NCBI GenBank assembly: GCA_033297205.1
Contig: MU859260.1
Span: 1 to 63,915, forward strand
Direction: 5' to 3'
DNA length: 63,915 nt
Source of the DNA: Pseudoneurospora amorphoporcata
Lineage: Eukaryota; Ascomycota; Sordariomycetes; Sordariales; Sordariaceae
In this document: positions 1-10,282 of the stretch, one piece after another
How the letters are laid out: each line of letters begins with the position of its first letter
Numbering within the stretch: position 1 is the stretch's first letter
The notes under the pieces: generated by a model
Database searches by the model: none
What the model was told of the DNA's origin: nothing
The model's input: only the letters and a program-made list of their open reading frames with translations
Program-made: the position numbers and the translations under genes

Positions 1-1224
1 TTGGTCATGATGAAAGTGGTGATGTAAATACCTGCGTTTGACGCCAAGCCTGGGAAAACTAGTTTTGCGGGGCCATTTATTTCGTGGGCGGGGAGGCTTG
101 GTCCCTGACGAGATCCACCAGTGGCGGAGAGACGGGATGCCCAATGCAGCTCTAGGCCCACTTTCAAGATCGATCCACTGCTGCAACCCCACTTACGACA
201 TCACCTTGGGCGTTGTTCGGTGCACGCGGAAATGGCTTTCTGAAGGAAATGGTGACTCAAATCTGGGGATGGTGCTCCGTATGCGGTACTTCGAAAGAAT
301 TTGGGCTACATCTTTTGACCAAAATCACTCTTGGGTGTACCCTCTAGGAATTTCTGGCGATTTCCGAGCGTTTTCGAGCCTTCCTTCGATTTTGAAAATG
401 CATGGCAAAATATTCCGAAAGCCATTTCCGCGTGCACCGAACAACGCCTTGGTAAAAACCCCCCATTTCTGCGCCCAATTCCACCCAGTGCGCAACGTTG
501 AATGTTTTGGCCTTGAACATCGCAAGTCCGCCCTCAGCTGTTACAGTTCACCGTCGCAATCATCTGCCCTTTTACTCTGTACGAGAATCTCCTTTATCGA
601 CCTATCTTATAACAGGTTGGATTTTGCGACGAAGAGTGAGAGTATCGTTTCGCAACGGCATCGTTTTGTCTTCATAATCCTGGCCGCGGTTGTCAAGGCA
701 ACGCACCGGTCTCTTTACCTTCACTGCATTTCGCGAAGGCTGTGAGGATGTCTGAGTGCTAGTGCACCACGACTTTTCTGCGCTTTAGTAGCCGGTATCG
801 GCAGTCGCGTTCTGACCGCCTGTTGTTGACTTTTTCCCCCGAGCGAATTGTTTACATCCTGTCCATCGTCGTTTGGCCATTTTGGTTCCCTATTTGGATC
901 ATGTTCCCGAGTCTCCGGCATTTCTCCGACGGCACTACATCGACCAGCCAAGGAGAAGAAGAGAGGCGGGGCGCGGGGTATAATTGTCCTCGGCGATTGG
1001 TACATTCGGCATAGTATTCCCCTCTGCCCCCTCTCGGCTGTGTTGTTACATGACGTTCAGTCGATCGTGAACCGGCGTTTAACAGGGTCTACCTGCTGTC
1101 GTGATATAAAATAAACGAGTACCTGTGTGTTAAAGGCTCGTGGGCCTCTGGAAGTTAACTTCCCCTATCCTCTTTACTGATTTCAAGACTGATCTTTACG
1201 GTTCACCGATATCAAACACACAAG
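1..1224. other. intergenic, upstream of cyanase
   Basis: No recognisable protein. An open frame covers about 38-745 but starts at TTG, resembles no family I know, and has no splice or start context, so I leave it uncalled. The last 150 bases are the cyanase promoter and leader, with a TATA-like run at 1105-1113. Confidence 0.5.
1105..1113 (+). promoter_or_regulatory. TATA-like element of cyanase
   Basis: TATAAAATA lies about 110 bases before the cyanase ATG, a plausible core promoter distance given a leader of several tens of bases. Confidence 0.4.
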
Positions 1225-1827
1225 ATGCCTGAGCAGCAGAGACTCGCTTCCCTCGATGTACGATATTCTCTTAATCCCTCCTCGAAATGTGACGCTAAAT
1301 GATGAGGCAAGCAGAGTTCTATCGTTAGCCGCCTTCCGGCTTACTCCCAGTCCCTCTTTGAGGCCAAGACACAAAAGGGCTTGACCTTCGAGGCCATTGC
1401 CCAGCATCTGGGGCGGAGTGAAGTTGCCGTTGCCGGCTTGTTTTACGGGCAAGTCCAGGCCTCAGCCGAGGATGTCGACAAGCTGTCCGAGTTGCTCAGT
1501 GTTCCCAAGGAAGCCATTGCCACACAGATGATGGGCTTCCCCGACCGTGGCCGGGCGGGCCCCATGCCGCCAGTCGAGCCTTTGATCTACCGCCTGTACG
1601 AAATCGTCCAGAACTATGGCTATGCCTTCAAGGCTGTCATGAACGAGAAGTTTGGCGACGGAATCATGAGCGCCATCTGCTTCAACACTACTGTTAACAA
1701 AGAAGTCGACGACACTGGCGCCGCGTGGGTGGTCATCACCCTCAAGGGAAAGTGGTATGTCAAATTGTGTTCCTGTCGCCACCGCATATTAGCTGACAAG
1801 AGCAGGCTTCCCTTTACTCGCTTTTAG
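1225..1827 (+). CDS. cyn1: cyanate hydratase (cyanase)
   Basis: Converts cyanate plus bicarbonate to CO2 and carbamate, which decays to ammonia and CO2; it detoxifies cyanate and frees nitrogen. Three exons: 1225-1257, 1315-1754 and 1806-1827, with introns of 57 and 51 bases that begin GTACGA and GTATGT and end CAG. The product is 164 residues, the usual size for the family. The N-terminal helix-turn-helix-like half (QKGLTFEAIAQHLGRSEVAV) is followed by the catalytic half. The active-site Arg and Glu are visible in IYRLYEIVQ and the Ser in GDGIMSAICF, matching Arg96, Glu99 and Ser122 of the bacterial enzyme. The protein ends in LPFTRF, the family's usual C-terminus, and this end needs the second intron. 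The start at 1225 gives a short first exon of 11 codons. Confidence 0.95.
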
Positions 1828-2765
1828 ATGGATGGCAACGCACTGGAACTGCTTGCCGCCGAATTCCTTGGTCTCCCTTCGTTGAAAAAACCATGGCCAG
1901 TCTCGCATCACCAACCTCGGCGCTTCACCGCGAGTCCGCGATAGACGGCAATTTCCAAGGAGGACGATGCACACGCGACCACCGTATCATATTTTCTTCA
2001 TCGGCATGCATTAAGGTTTCGGGACCGAAGAAAGAAGGGTCCACATGCATAGTCGAGATGATTGACGTTGTCGGTGTCGGATTGACGTCGAGTCCTTTTT
2101 TGGTGGGGCGGAGTAACAATAGGAAGGAGGAACAATACCTACTAAGCGCCACACATCACCAACCAAACAAACCCCTGAGTAGCCGCCACGCATCTGCGCA
2201 AAGCAGTATGCGTAAACAACAATAGCAAAGAAGCAAAAATAATGTTAACTTCGATCACGCACAAGGATGTTGCATGCTAGAACCTTATCGGGCTTGTGTA
2301 CACGCGAGCGCCACGTGCAAGTGTTGCCTCACATCTCTTTACATCCTCCAATGGCATGCCTCCATTTCAAGCAAAGGGATGAAAGATGGCAAAGATAGTC
2401 CCTTGTTCGTCGAGTACAATCTCAAAGATGCGCACAATACTAAGCGCTCGCCACATGAGGGATTAGGACAGCCCGACGAAACCGTCGTTTTGTTTGCCAT
2501 TGAAGCCACCTTCATTATGTCAAAGAGGTCTGCGTGATGGCAAGTCCGGTGGTGCAGTGTCATTCTTCGTCCCCTGGTCTAAGAGCGATAATAGCAAGGC
2601 AAGATTCGAGGAGATAGCTTCAGACCGATGGTTTGTTGGAGATTCAGCGAAATGGAAAATCTATAAGAACGTCAGTCTCCTCCTACCCAACTCTGGATTT
2701 TCTTTTCCTCCTTATCCCACAACAGCCTTTGAATCCATTCATCAAACAACCCAAAAACCATCAAC
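1828..2765. other. cyanase 3' flank and mfa-1 promoter/leader
   Basis: No protein is recognised. The part next to mfa-1 has a TATAAG at 2662-2667, about 100 bases before the ATG, followed by a pyrimidine-rich leader typical of highly expressed Neurospora genes. A CTTTG motif (2727-2731), the core bound by the mating-type HMG protein MAT a-1, lies in the leader; at five bases it could be chance. Confidence 0.45.
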
Positions 2766-2840
2766 ATGCCTTCCACCGCTGCTTCCACCAAGGTCCCCCA
2801 GACCACCATGAACTTCAACGGCTACTGCGTTGTTATGTAA
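2766..2840 (+). CDS. mfa-1: lipopeptide mating pheromone precursor (a-factor type)
   Basis: A 24-codon reading frame starting MPSTAASTKVPQ and ending in the CAAX box CVVM directly before TAA. I recognise it as the mfa-1 hydrophobic pheromone precursor of Neurospora and Sordaria. By family knowledge the Cys is farnesylated, the last three residues are removed, the end is carboxymethylated, and the mature peptide is exported by an a-factor ABC transporter and sensed by the Ste3-type receptor PRE-1 on cells of opposite mating type. The frame is unspliced and is far below normal gene-calling size limits. It sits in a long otherwise non-coding stretch (1828-4537), in keeping with an abundant mRNA with long untranslated ends. 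Confidence 0.93.
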   Translation: MPSTAASTKVPQTTMNFNGYCVVM

Positions 2841-4537
2841 ATAACCTCACAGTTGTCTTGAAGGGCAACGAGAGTATTGAGAGGCAGATGCCAACCAGCT
2901 TTCCTCCAGCAATCTTCCGACAAACCACCAATCTCACTGAGAACAACGGGAGAATCGGTATCTCGCCTCTCAACGTCAGACCAGCAACCTTCTTTTCCCC
3001 TCTCTCTCTCGGAAAAGCTCAACTCTCGTTCCGCCACAACAGCAACCTCGCCTAGGAAGTTTCTCGTTTCTGCTTTCATGGTGGCGCTCTGCACAATGGG
3101 AGCACAACCACTGGACAACACCAGAGCGGTGAGGATCTTTCTTGATGGGAATGGAAAAACCTTTCGTCAACCGGGGATATACATCCGACACACGTCACAC
3201 ACCATCCTTCATACTTAAAACGACTTTCGCTTCTTTTTGTTGGGGATAACTTCACACGGGACCACTTTTCGTCCACACGGAGTTTTCCCTCTTCAACTTT
3301 CGACACTCGGGCAACAACCTCATCTTTTACCCTTTCTCTCTTTTGGCCGTTGATTCGGTCATCAAACACCCTTTGCGAACTGAGGAAATCGCCGGCGGGA
3401 AAAGATACAGCAACATCTCTTCGGTACTCACCTTTCGGCAAACGACACTTGCGAGTCGGCGAACTCGGACCTCTAATTCACGACTGGTTTTATCCGGCTG
3501 GGAGGGAGCTATTTCGCGACATGCTTCTCTCTTTTCTCGGTGAAGCTGGAAGTGCAGTTGGGTACGGCGCTTGGTTCACCACTCTTTTTTTTTCTTTGCG
3601 CCTTTCTTGGGAACTTTCTTGGATAGATTGCGGAGTGGGGGAGTCTTCCTCTCTTCTCTCTCTCTCGGGGGATTGGGAAGGGCTCGCGGGATGGAGTTTT
3701 GGGAGGTTTGGGACCATTATGGGGGATTTTACTGTATCTTTCTACTCTTGGTTTGCGATGGGGAGGGATTGTGGGGTTGAGGGGACTTGAGTGGAGGATT
3801 TGAGGAGTGTTAGTTCTTTTGATAAAAAAGCCCCCCGGTTGACCCAATATCTTTGCATTCCCTTGATTGTGACTGTGCTTGTGACTCTCCTGCCGTTGTA
3901 TGCTTCTTCATGGTACTCTTCTGAGCAACTGACTTCAGTGAAAGAGCCAACTGGCAAATGGAATATCCAACATTTGAATGAGCACCAAGGCCAGCAGCTC
4001 AGAGGACTGACTTTTTTCCTGCCCATTGAGACTCAACACCATCGCAGAGATTCATACATGCTTCAAGCATTTTCGCTTCTTGTTCAGCCTGGTTTTGGTT
4101 TGTGATGTTTGTGGGGACAAGACTCATTCGGCAGGGTCCTAGTTTGATGTTTCAAGAGTTCTTTGTAGAGCTAGATCAAGCAAAATTGACCGAGAAAAGT
4201 ACACACGATGGGTATTGCTTCTTGGCATTTTGTTTTGTTATCAAGCAAATTATCGAGAGGAAACGCAGAGTGTCGTGAACATTGCCGTCATCACCGGCCC
4301 ATGGTAGGCTGTAAGGATTAGGGTTGAATCCGCCCGATTCAGAGAGAGTGTGAACTTCCAGGGGCTAGACTGGGTGTGGACCTGCTGGGCGCCAAGCAAC
4401 CTAAGTTGCCGCCCCACCAGGCTTATCTTATCGGGCAATGGCAGCCATGTCAAAAAAAAGTTTCCAGAACTACAGACGCTGCCGCTTCTCGAGCTCATCA
4501 TCCAAATCAATTGTACAGCAACCCCACATTATTCACA
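2841..4537. other. mfa-1 3' flank and EBP2 upstream region
   Basis: No recognisable protein. The middle holds strand-biased tracts, including a T run near 3586-3595 and a CT-rich simple repeat around 3645-3666. Open frames here (for example 3350-3790) have low-complexity composition and no start context. Part is probably the mfa-1 3' untranslated region. Confidence 0.4.
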
Positions 4538-5948
4538 ATGCCGCGACAGTCCACCCGCACAAAAAAGCCGGCCACCAAGACTGTCGAGCCTGAGAAGGTC
4601 GAAAAGGTCGTCGAGGAGAAGCCCCAGAAGGAGCAGAAGAAGCGTGGCAGAAAGCCCAAGCAGGTCGTTGAGGAGACCCCCGTAGAGGACAAGATGGAGG
4701 TCGAGGAGGAGCAGAAGGAGGAGGACGCCACCATTCAGACCAAGGCCGACGAGCAGCAACCAGAGCAACAAGAGGAGGCCGGTTCAGATTCCGAGGACGG
4801 TAGCGACGACGAGGAGGAGAACGATCTCGATCTTAATGCCCTTGACGAATCCGATTCCGACTCAGAATTCGAGCGCGACCTGAACGAGAAGCAATCTGCC
4901 GCCGGCATCCAGGCGAACAAGTACCAGAAGGCCGCCGAGGAGGAGTCTAGCGACGAGGAGGATGAGGATGAGATCGACATTGACGACCTCGACGCCGAGG
5001 GAGAGGAGGGAGAGGAGATCAAGGCCATTTCGCAGGCGCGCCAAACAATAAACAACAAGCAAGGTCTCCTGACGGCGCTCAAGCGCTTCGCCCTCGACAC
5101 AACCGACAAGGCTCCCTTCGCCTTCCACCAGTCCGTCGTCTCGGAGAAAGTGACCGAGGAGTCCATCCCCGCGATCGACGACGACCTGGCCCGCGAGCTG
5201 GCCTTCATGAACCAGGCGCTCGAGGCCGCCCGCGTCGGCCGCGCCCTCCTCCGCAAGGAGGGTGTCCCCTTCACCCGCCCCACCGACTACTTCGCCGAGA
5301 CGCTGCGCAGCGACGAGATCATGGAGAAGGTCAAGGCTAAGCTTATCGAGGAGGCCACGGCCAAGAAGGCCTCGGCCGAGGCGCGCAAGCAGCGCGACCT
5401 CAAGAAGTTCGGCAAGCAGGTGCAGGTGGCCAAGCAGCAGGAGCGTGCCAAGCAGAAGCGTGATACCCTCGAGAAGATCAACCTTCTCAAGAAGAGTACG
5501 TATTTCCTCCCATTCCCTTTCTTCTACTTCCATTCTCCATTTCACCAAAGAATAAGCCCACTAACCTCCATCCCCACAAACAGAGAGAAAGGACGGCGGT
5601 GGCCCCACCGGCGCCAACGAAGCCGAGGACCTCTTCGACGTTGCCGTCGACAACGAGCTTAAGGGCAAGCCCGGCAGCAAGGACAACAGCAAGAAGCGCG
5701 GCCGCGACGGCAAGGAGTCTGGTGGACCCAACGCCAAGAGGCAACGGAAGAACGACAAGTTCGGCTTCGGCGGCAAGAAGAAGTACGCCAAGTCCAACGA
5801 CGCGCTCTCGTCGGGCGACGTGAGCGGGTTCAGCGCGAGGAAGATGAAATCGGGCGGCGGCCCAGGAGGCGGAAGCAAGCCCAAGAAGTTCAAGCCTGCG
5901 CCTAGGCCTGGCAAGGCCAGGAGGGCGGCATCGGCTGGAAGGAGGTGA
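4538..5948 (+). CDS. ebp2: rRNA-processing protein EBP2
   Basis: Nucleolar factor for 27S pre-rRNA processing and 60S subunit assembly. Exons 4538-5495 and 5584-5948, with an 88-base intron (GTACGT..CAG) that restores the frame as LLKKKRKDGGG; the product is 440 residues. The first ~190 residues are an acidic and lysine-rich disordered region with Glu/Asp/Ser runs. The conserved EBP2 core follows: NNKQGLLTALKRFAL, the LARELAFMNQALEAA helix, VPFTRPTDYFAETLRSDEIM, then the basic coiled coil ending near the intron. The second exon carries LFDVAVDNEL, the basic KNDKFGFGGKKKYAKSN motif and the terminal RPGKARR. The frame is open upstream to 4376, but the ATG at 4538 begins MPRQSTRTKKP and fits a nuclear protein; the upstream part looks like leader. 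Confidence 0.95.
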
Positions 5949-6652
5949 AGCGGCAGTCAGTGTTATTAAGACGAGGCACACAAGAAGAAGTGAATAGCGG
6001 TTGGTGTCATGATGGGTAATCTGTTTCAAGCTTAGCACAACAACAACAACAAGTTCAGCACGGTAGGCTGGTAAGGAAGGGGGTAGCAGCGTGTATAAGT
6101 ATACATCATCATGGGACCGGTCATACGACAACCAGCATTGAAGGATCAGATCATTTAAGTAGCCACTACCTTTACCTAGATACCTAAAGAGTTCTTTTTC
6201 ATGCGTTATAGCTTGATGGAGTTACCAGCTTTTGCTCAAGGAGGTCTTCTCGTGCTTTATATCTTTCAGCAAAGTCGTATCCTCACCCAACAATGATACC
6301 TTACTTTCACCGCCACCAAAGGTTTTGATACCAGCTCTTGACCATGGAAAAGCAGATTTCAGTCACTGCAGATTGTGCGAGCGTCAACTTATCATGGACG
6401 AGCCTCATAAGGGGCGCCGCTGCTTCAAAATTACTACAAAATGACTAGTGCAGTAGACATCCCTCTTTCACTCCTCAAACCCTTATTAAAAGGGGTGTAA
6501 TGCGCAACACCATCGTAACGCCCGCTTGCTGCTGCTGACCGAGACCTAACCCACCAACGCCGAGCATGAACCGTCGCCCTGAATCCGCAAGCAAAGAGAG
6601 AGAAAATCAACAAAAGCCTCCCAGGCCAAATGAAAACTACCTGAATGGTATC
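5949..6652. other. convergent gap between EBP2 and DUG3
   Basis: The 3' ends of two facing genes. It holds a short CAA repeat at about 6038-6052. No protein or RNA gene was recognised. Confidence 0.5.
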
Positions 6653-8373
6653 TCAATGGTATGGCGTAAGCTCCGGAAAGAACTGAGCGATCTTATTCGG
6701 ATTTCCAAACTCAGATCGGCCCGGCTCCGGAGTTAAGGGACTCGCTGCTGTGTCCGTGCTAATCATGCTACTGGTCGTGCTATTGTTCGTCAAGGTGGCG
6801 GTGAGGTTGTAGCCCATGCTGGTTGCCGAGTAAGGTTCTCCTAAAGTGGTGGTCAAGGAGGCACGCTTCTTCTTGATGTTTCCCTGGGCAGGTGGTTGCT
6901 GCGGTCCTGCCCGTAGTAGTTGCGAGGGCGCCGTGATGTTGCGGACATCGGGGACATCAGACGAGTTGTTAGCCGTCTCAACGTTCGCTAGTGGGGTCCG
7001 GCCTCGAGGTATGGCGGGATCTGTGGTTGTTCGGACCCGGTTAGGGGTGAATGATGGTATTGTGGGACCCAACAACTTCTTTTGGGCGTGTTGTTGGGGG
7101 CTTTCGATCTCGATGGCCGGCATGAGAGTTGTGGCAGCGCCGCGTGATGACGTCTTCTCATTTGCGGCCAGGCCCTTGGAACTGACGAAAGCCGTAGAAC
7201 GGCGTTGTTGGGGATCCTGCTCGTAGTACTGGTCCTTGATAGGATGTACGAGAACAGTTTGGTTATGAATCGTGAGGATCGAGTTGGTAGGTACGTTTAC
7301 CCAATTTTCTGTATGGTTTTTTAGCTTTATCCCGTGGAAGTTGATTCCTAATAAGTTGATTGAACATACCCCTCTCAAAGGATAAGGGCTCACTCGCGAC
7401 CAGCACGACATCAGCCCCCTTGTCGCTCCGCTCCATCTGGTAGTCCCGGTTCGCGGGATCCGCCTCCCTCGTCTCCCACAACGTTCCGGAGGAGTAGTAT
7501 AGACTGGCAGCCTCGTCTGTCGAACTACCGACGTATCTGGTGCAAATGATCGAGTGTCCGTCTGTAAGGGCGAAGTTCAAAAGACTGCGGGTGTCGATAT
7601 TCTCCGAGTGGACCAGACTCTCAGGGATATTGTCGATCAGCTCGTTGATGATGTCAATTGTCCTGAGCATAGCCTTTCGCAAAACGGTCGGTCCAAAACC
7701 ACCGTCCGGTTGTGAGCTTGGGTCGAAGCCCATGCGCTCCAGTGTATCGAGGAAAAGAGCGAAGGCCCATTCGCTGTCGGTTCCGCCCGCCACACCTAGG
7801 TACCACTTATCGGCAAGGCGCTCGCCAAGTCTCCTCTTGATGTACTTCCATCCTCCCAATCCGCCGTTGTGCATCCACATAAGACTTCCATGGCAGAAAG
7901 GGTGGCAGTTGTCCTCGCTCAAAGTGCCTTCGGTGGTGGCTCGGACATGGGCGAACACGAGATGTGAGGCGGTCTTGGAGGCAAGGCGTTGTAGGTTCTG
8001 GCAGTTCCAGGCGGGGGTCGTCGAAGTAAACAAGCAAGGGGCGGAACCGAGCTTGGGGTCTGTGTAGAATCCTATGCCGAAGCCATCCGCATTGTTTTGA
8101 CCGCGACGGGTGTCCTACGTAGTGGGATTATGATGAGTCACAACGCTCGACGTGGAAACGGTCACAAAGGGCGAACACAGGGGAATGACATACCAGTCGC
8201 AATCGCGAATCGAAAGACTGCTTGAGAATCGAATGGGCGGGGTCGAGGACCAACTTGGAGAGCAAGATCTCGTCGCTTCCTTTGTATACCTGTCGATGCG
8301 CCGGTTAATCAGCAGGTGTTTTCATGACGCGATAACGGATCAGATGTTGCTGTCTCACCAGGAACCGACACAT
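6653..8373 (-). CDS. dug3: glutamine amidotransferase DUG3 (glutathione degradation)
   Basis: Class-II (Ntn-type) glutamine amidotransferase subunit that, with DUG2, cleaves the gamma-glutamyl bond of glutathione in the cytosol. Four exons, read downwards: 8373-8359, 8289-8194, 8114-7370 and 7308-6653; introns are 69, 79 and 61 bases. The first exon has only five codons (MCRFL), which places the catalytic Cys at residue 2, as the family requires. Conserved blocks are YKGSDEILLSKL, DTRRGQNNADGFGIGFY, FAHVRATTEG, NCHPFCHGSLMWMHNGG and GGTDSEWAFALFLD. The product is 503 residues, longer than the ~360 of yeast DUG3; the extra ~130 at the C-terminus are Pro/Ser/Thr-rich and look disordered. It is divergent from MGM1 across 1.9 kb. 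Confidence 0.95.
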
Positions 8374-10282
8374 GACCAACGGTGTAGACTGAAGATGAAG
8401 CTAATGTATGACGATGCCGGCAATTGCTCGTCTGTAGCAGCGTGGAAGCGTCGTACTAGTTGCTACCGTGTCGTTGAATTGAGGCGTAATGTTTGCTAGT
8501 TGCTAGGCGGACGTCGCCAGGTCGGGATGGCTTCCAGGATCGAGGAGGATCGTATTGTTGTCTTCTAGAAGCGCAATCACGGAGGGACAAGCGGCGAGGA
8601 TGTCGGCGGGACTTTCAAGGGCCAAGCGTGTCTATGACCAACAAGGACTGGGTCGATACAAAGGGTTCAAATATGAGTCCTGTCCTGGAGAAGAAAGGCG
8701 GAATGCGGGATTGGGTAGTTCTAATTGGGCCCTTTTGGGCAAAGACCGAGACGCGGAGCTGAATGGAAAGACGGTGGGATGAATCTGGGGTCCAGTGCAA
8801 GGTGTTGTCCAGTCATATGGCAGTCCAGCCCATTCAGGGCTGACGGCATCGCCTGCGAGAATGGCGGAATGCAAGGCGCAACAGCCGGGACCCACCCATT
8901 CTTGGGGCATTTTGGGTACGGTCACATCCACACCGCGACAGGCGCGACTTGTCACACACGTTCTCGGCACTGCAGGTGCCAGGTGCAGGCGCACGATTGA
9001 TGGCGATGTCGACGCGGTGGACGGGACGGCATCGACGGAAGCGCGGTCGTTTCTTTTTCTGCCTGACGTTTTGTACATATTTCATCTGACAAACCTCAAC
9101 ACTCCAATCCACATTCATGTCTCGCGCTCTTCCAGGCGGACAAAAGACTCGGAAGCCCCCCTGGCGAAACCTCAGATCCTCGCAACTGATAAGTAGAATT
9201 AAAGAACATTTCAGCTGGCCAGGGTTCCATATCTCTTAATTCTAGTCTAGCCGAGCCTGGGTTACCATTACACTGGGAGATATCGGTCTCATCTTTTGCC
9301 GTTGTCCAAACATAGAATACTAATTCCCCTGGGATATCGGGCAAGACATGAATGAGCCCGTTTGTAATAGATGTTCCAGGTTTTCCAAAGTGATATTACC
9401 CGAGTTACAAACAAGGCGACACACCCTCCGGAGCAAATGGGTGCTCAACTCCGTGCTTGTTTGCAACGGGACGGACCATCGTAGTGTACACAACCACACC
9501 AGCTCATTGTTCCTAGCCTTGGCAACAATGAAACATGTGGTTTCATGTCAGCTACCCATACTCCCATATCAGGGGCAGTTGCCGACCTACCTATGTACAG
9601 AAAATCCCAAAATCTCAAAGCCGTCCCCATCGTGGGCGAAGCGACTTGAGGGATCTCAGGGTCTTGGCCGGCAGTTAGTGATCTAGGTGGTGTGACATTC
9701 TAGTTGTGCAGGTAGCGCTAACAGTGCGCTTGTCACCAGTTACCAACCCCACCACCTTATACCCTACTTTCAAGAGTGCTGAGCTGCCCTGGCACACCAA
9801 ACCGCCAAGCGAGCCATAGCCCCACAGCCTGCACAACTAGAATGTCACACCACCTATGATCTAAAAAGGTATATGGTAACCTAGATATGATTTGGCAGTA
9901 ACAAACGCCACAACACTAACAGCTCCAACCCCACTTTATGTCGTCTGCTCGATTCCGCCCACGGTCCCCATTTTTGTGGGTGCGGGCTGGCGCGGCTCGA
10001 AGAATCCCATTCGGCTCCCTGAGCTATCAACCCGGGCCACCGCGACTTGTGTGACCGGGCATCAATGAACAATTGACGACAACACTACCCGATCCCGACT
10101 CCGCGATCACGCCCGGACTTCTTTTTATCCGACTCGAAGGGTCCTGCGCCCTCTGAGACCGACATACGACACCGACGACGACGCTGACGCCGACGACTAC
10201 GACCCTCGCCCTTTGATCGACGCCTAGATGCCTTGCCTGATTGCATGATCCGAGACAGGCACCGCTCCGTCGTTTCTCCATC
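8374..10282. other. divergent DUG3/MGM1 promoter interval
   Basis: 1.9 kb without a recognisable protein. It contains the miniature inverted-repeat element at 9684-9856 and the leaders of both neighbours. An in-frame upstream ATG for MGM1 lies at 10241. Confidence 0.5.
9684..9856. mobile_element. 173-bp miniature inverted-repeat element (MITE)
   Basis: Perfect 29-bp terminal inverted repeats: 9684-9712 (begins TAGGTGGTGTGACATTC) and 9828-9856 (its exact reverse complement). The element is flanked by TGATC on both sides (9679-9683 and 9857-9861), a likely target duplication; TA or TGATCTA are other ways to draw the border. The 115-base interior is too short to code for a transposase, so it would depend on a full-size relative elsewhere. 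I cannot name its superfamily. Confidence 0.85.

Noticed and set aside
38..745. 235-codon open frame at the window start
   Set aside because: It starts at TTG, has no recognised motif and no leader or splice context; chance openness in GC-balanced DNA is likelier.
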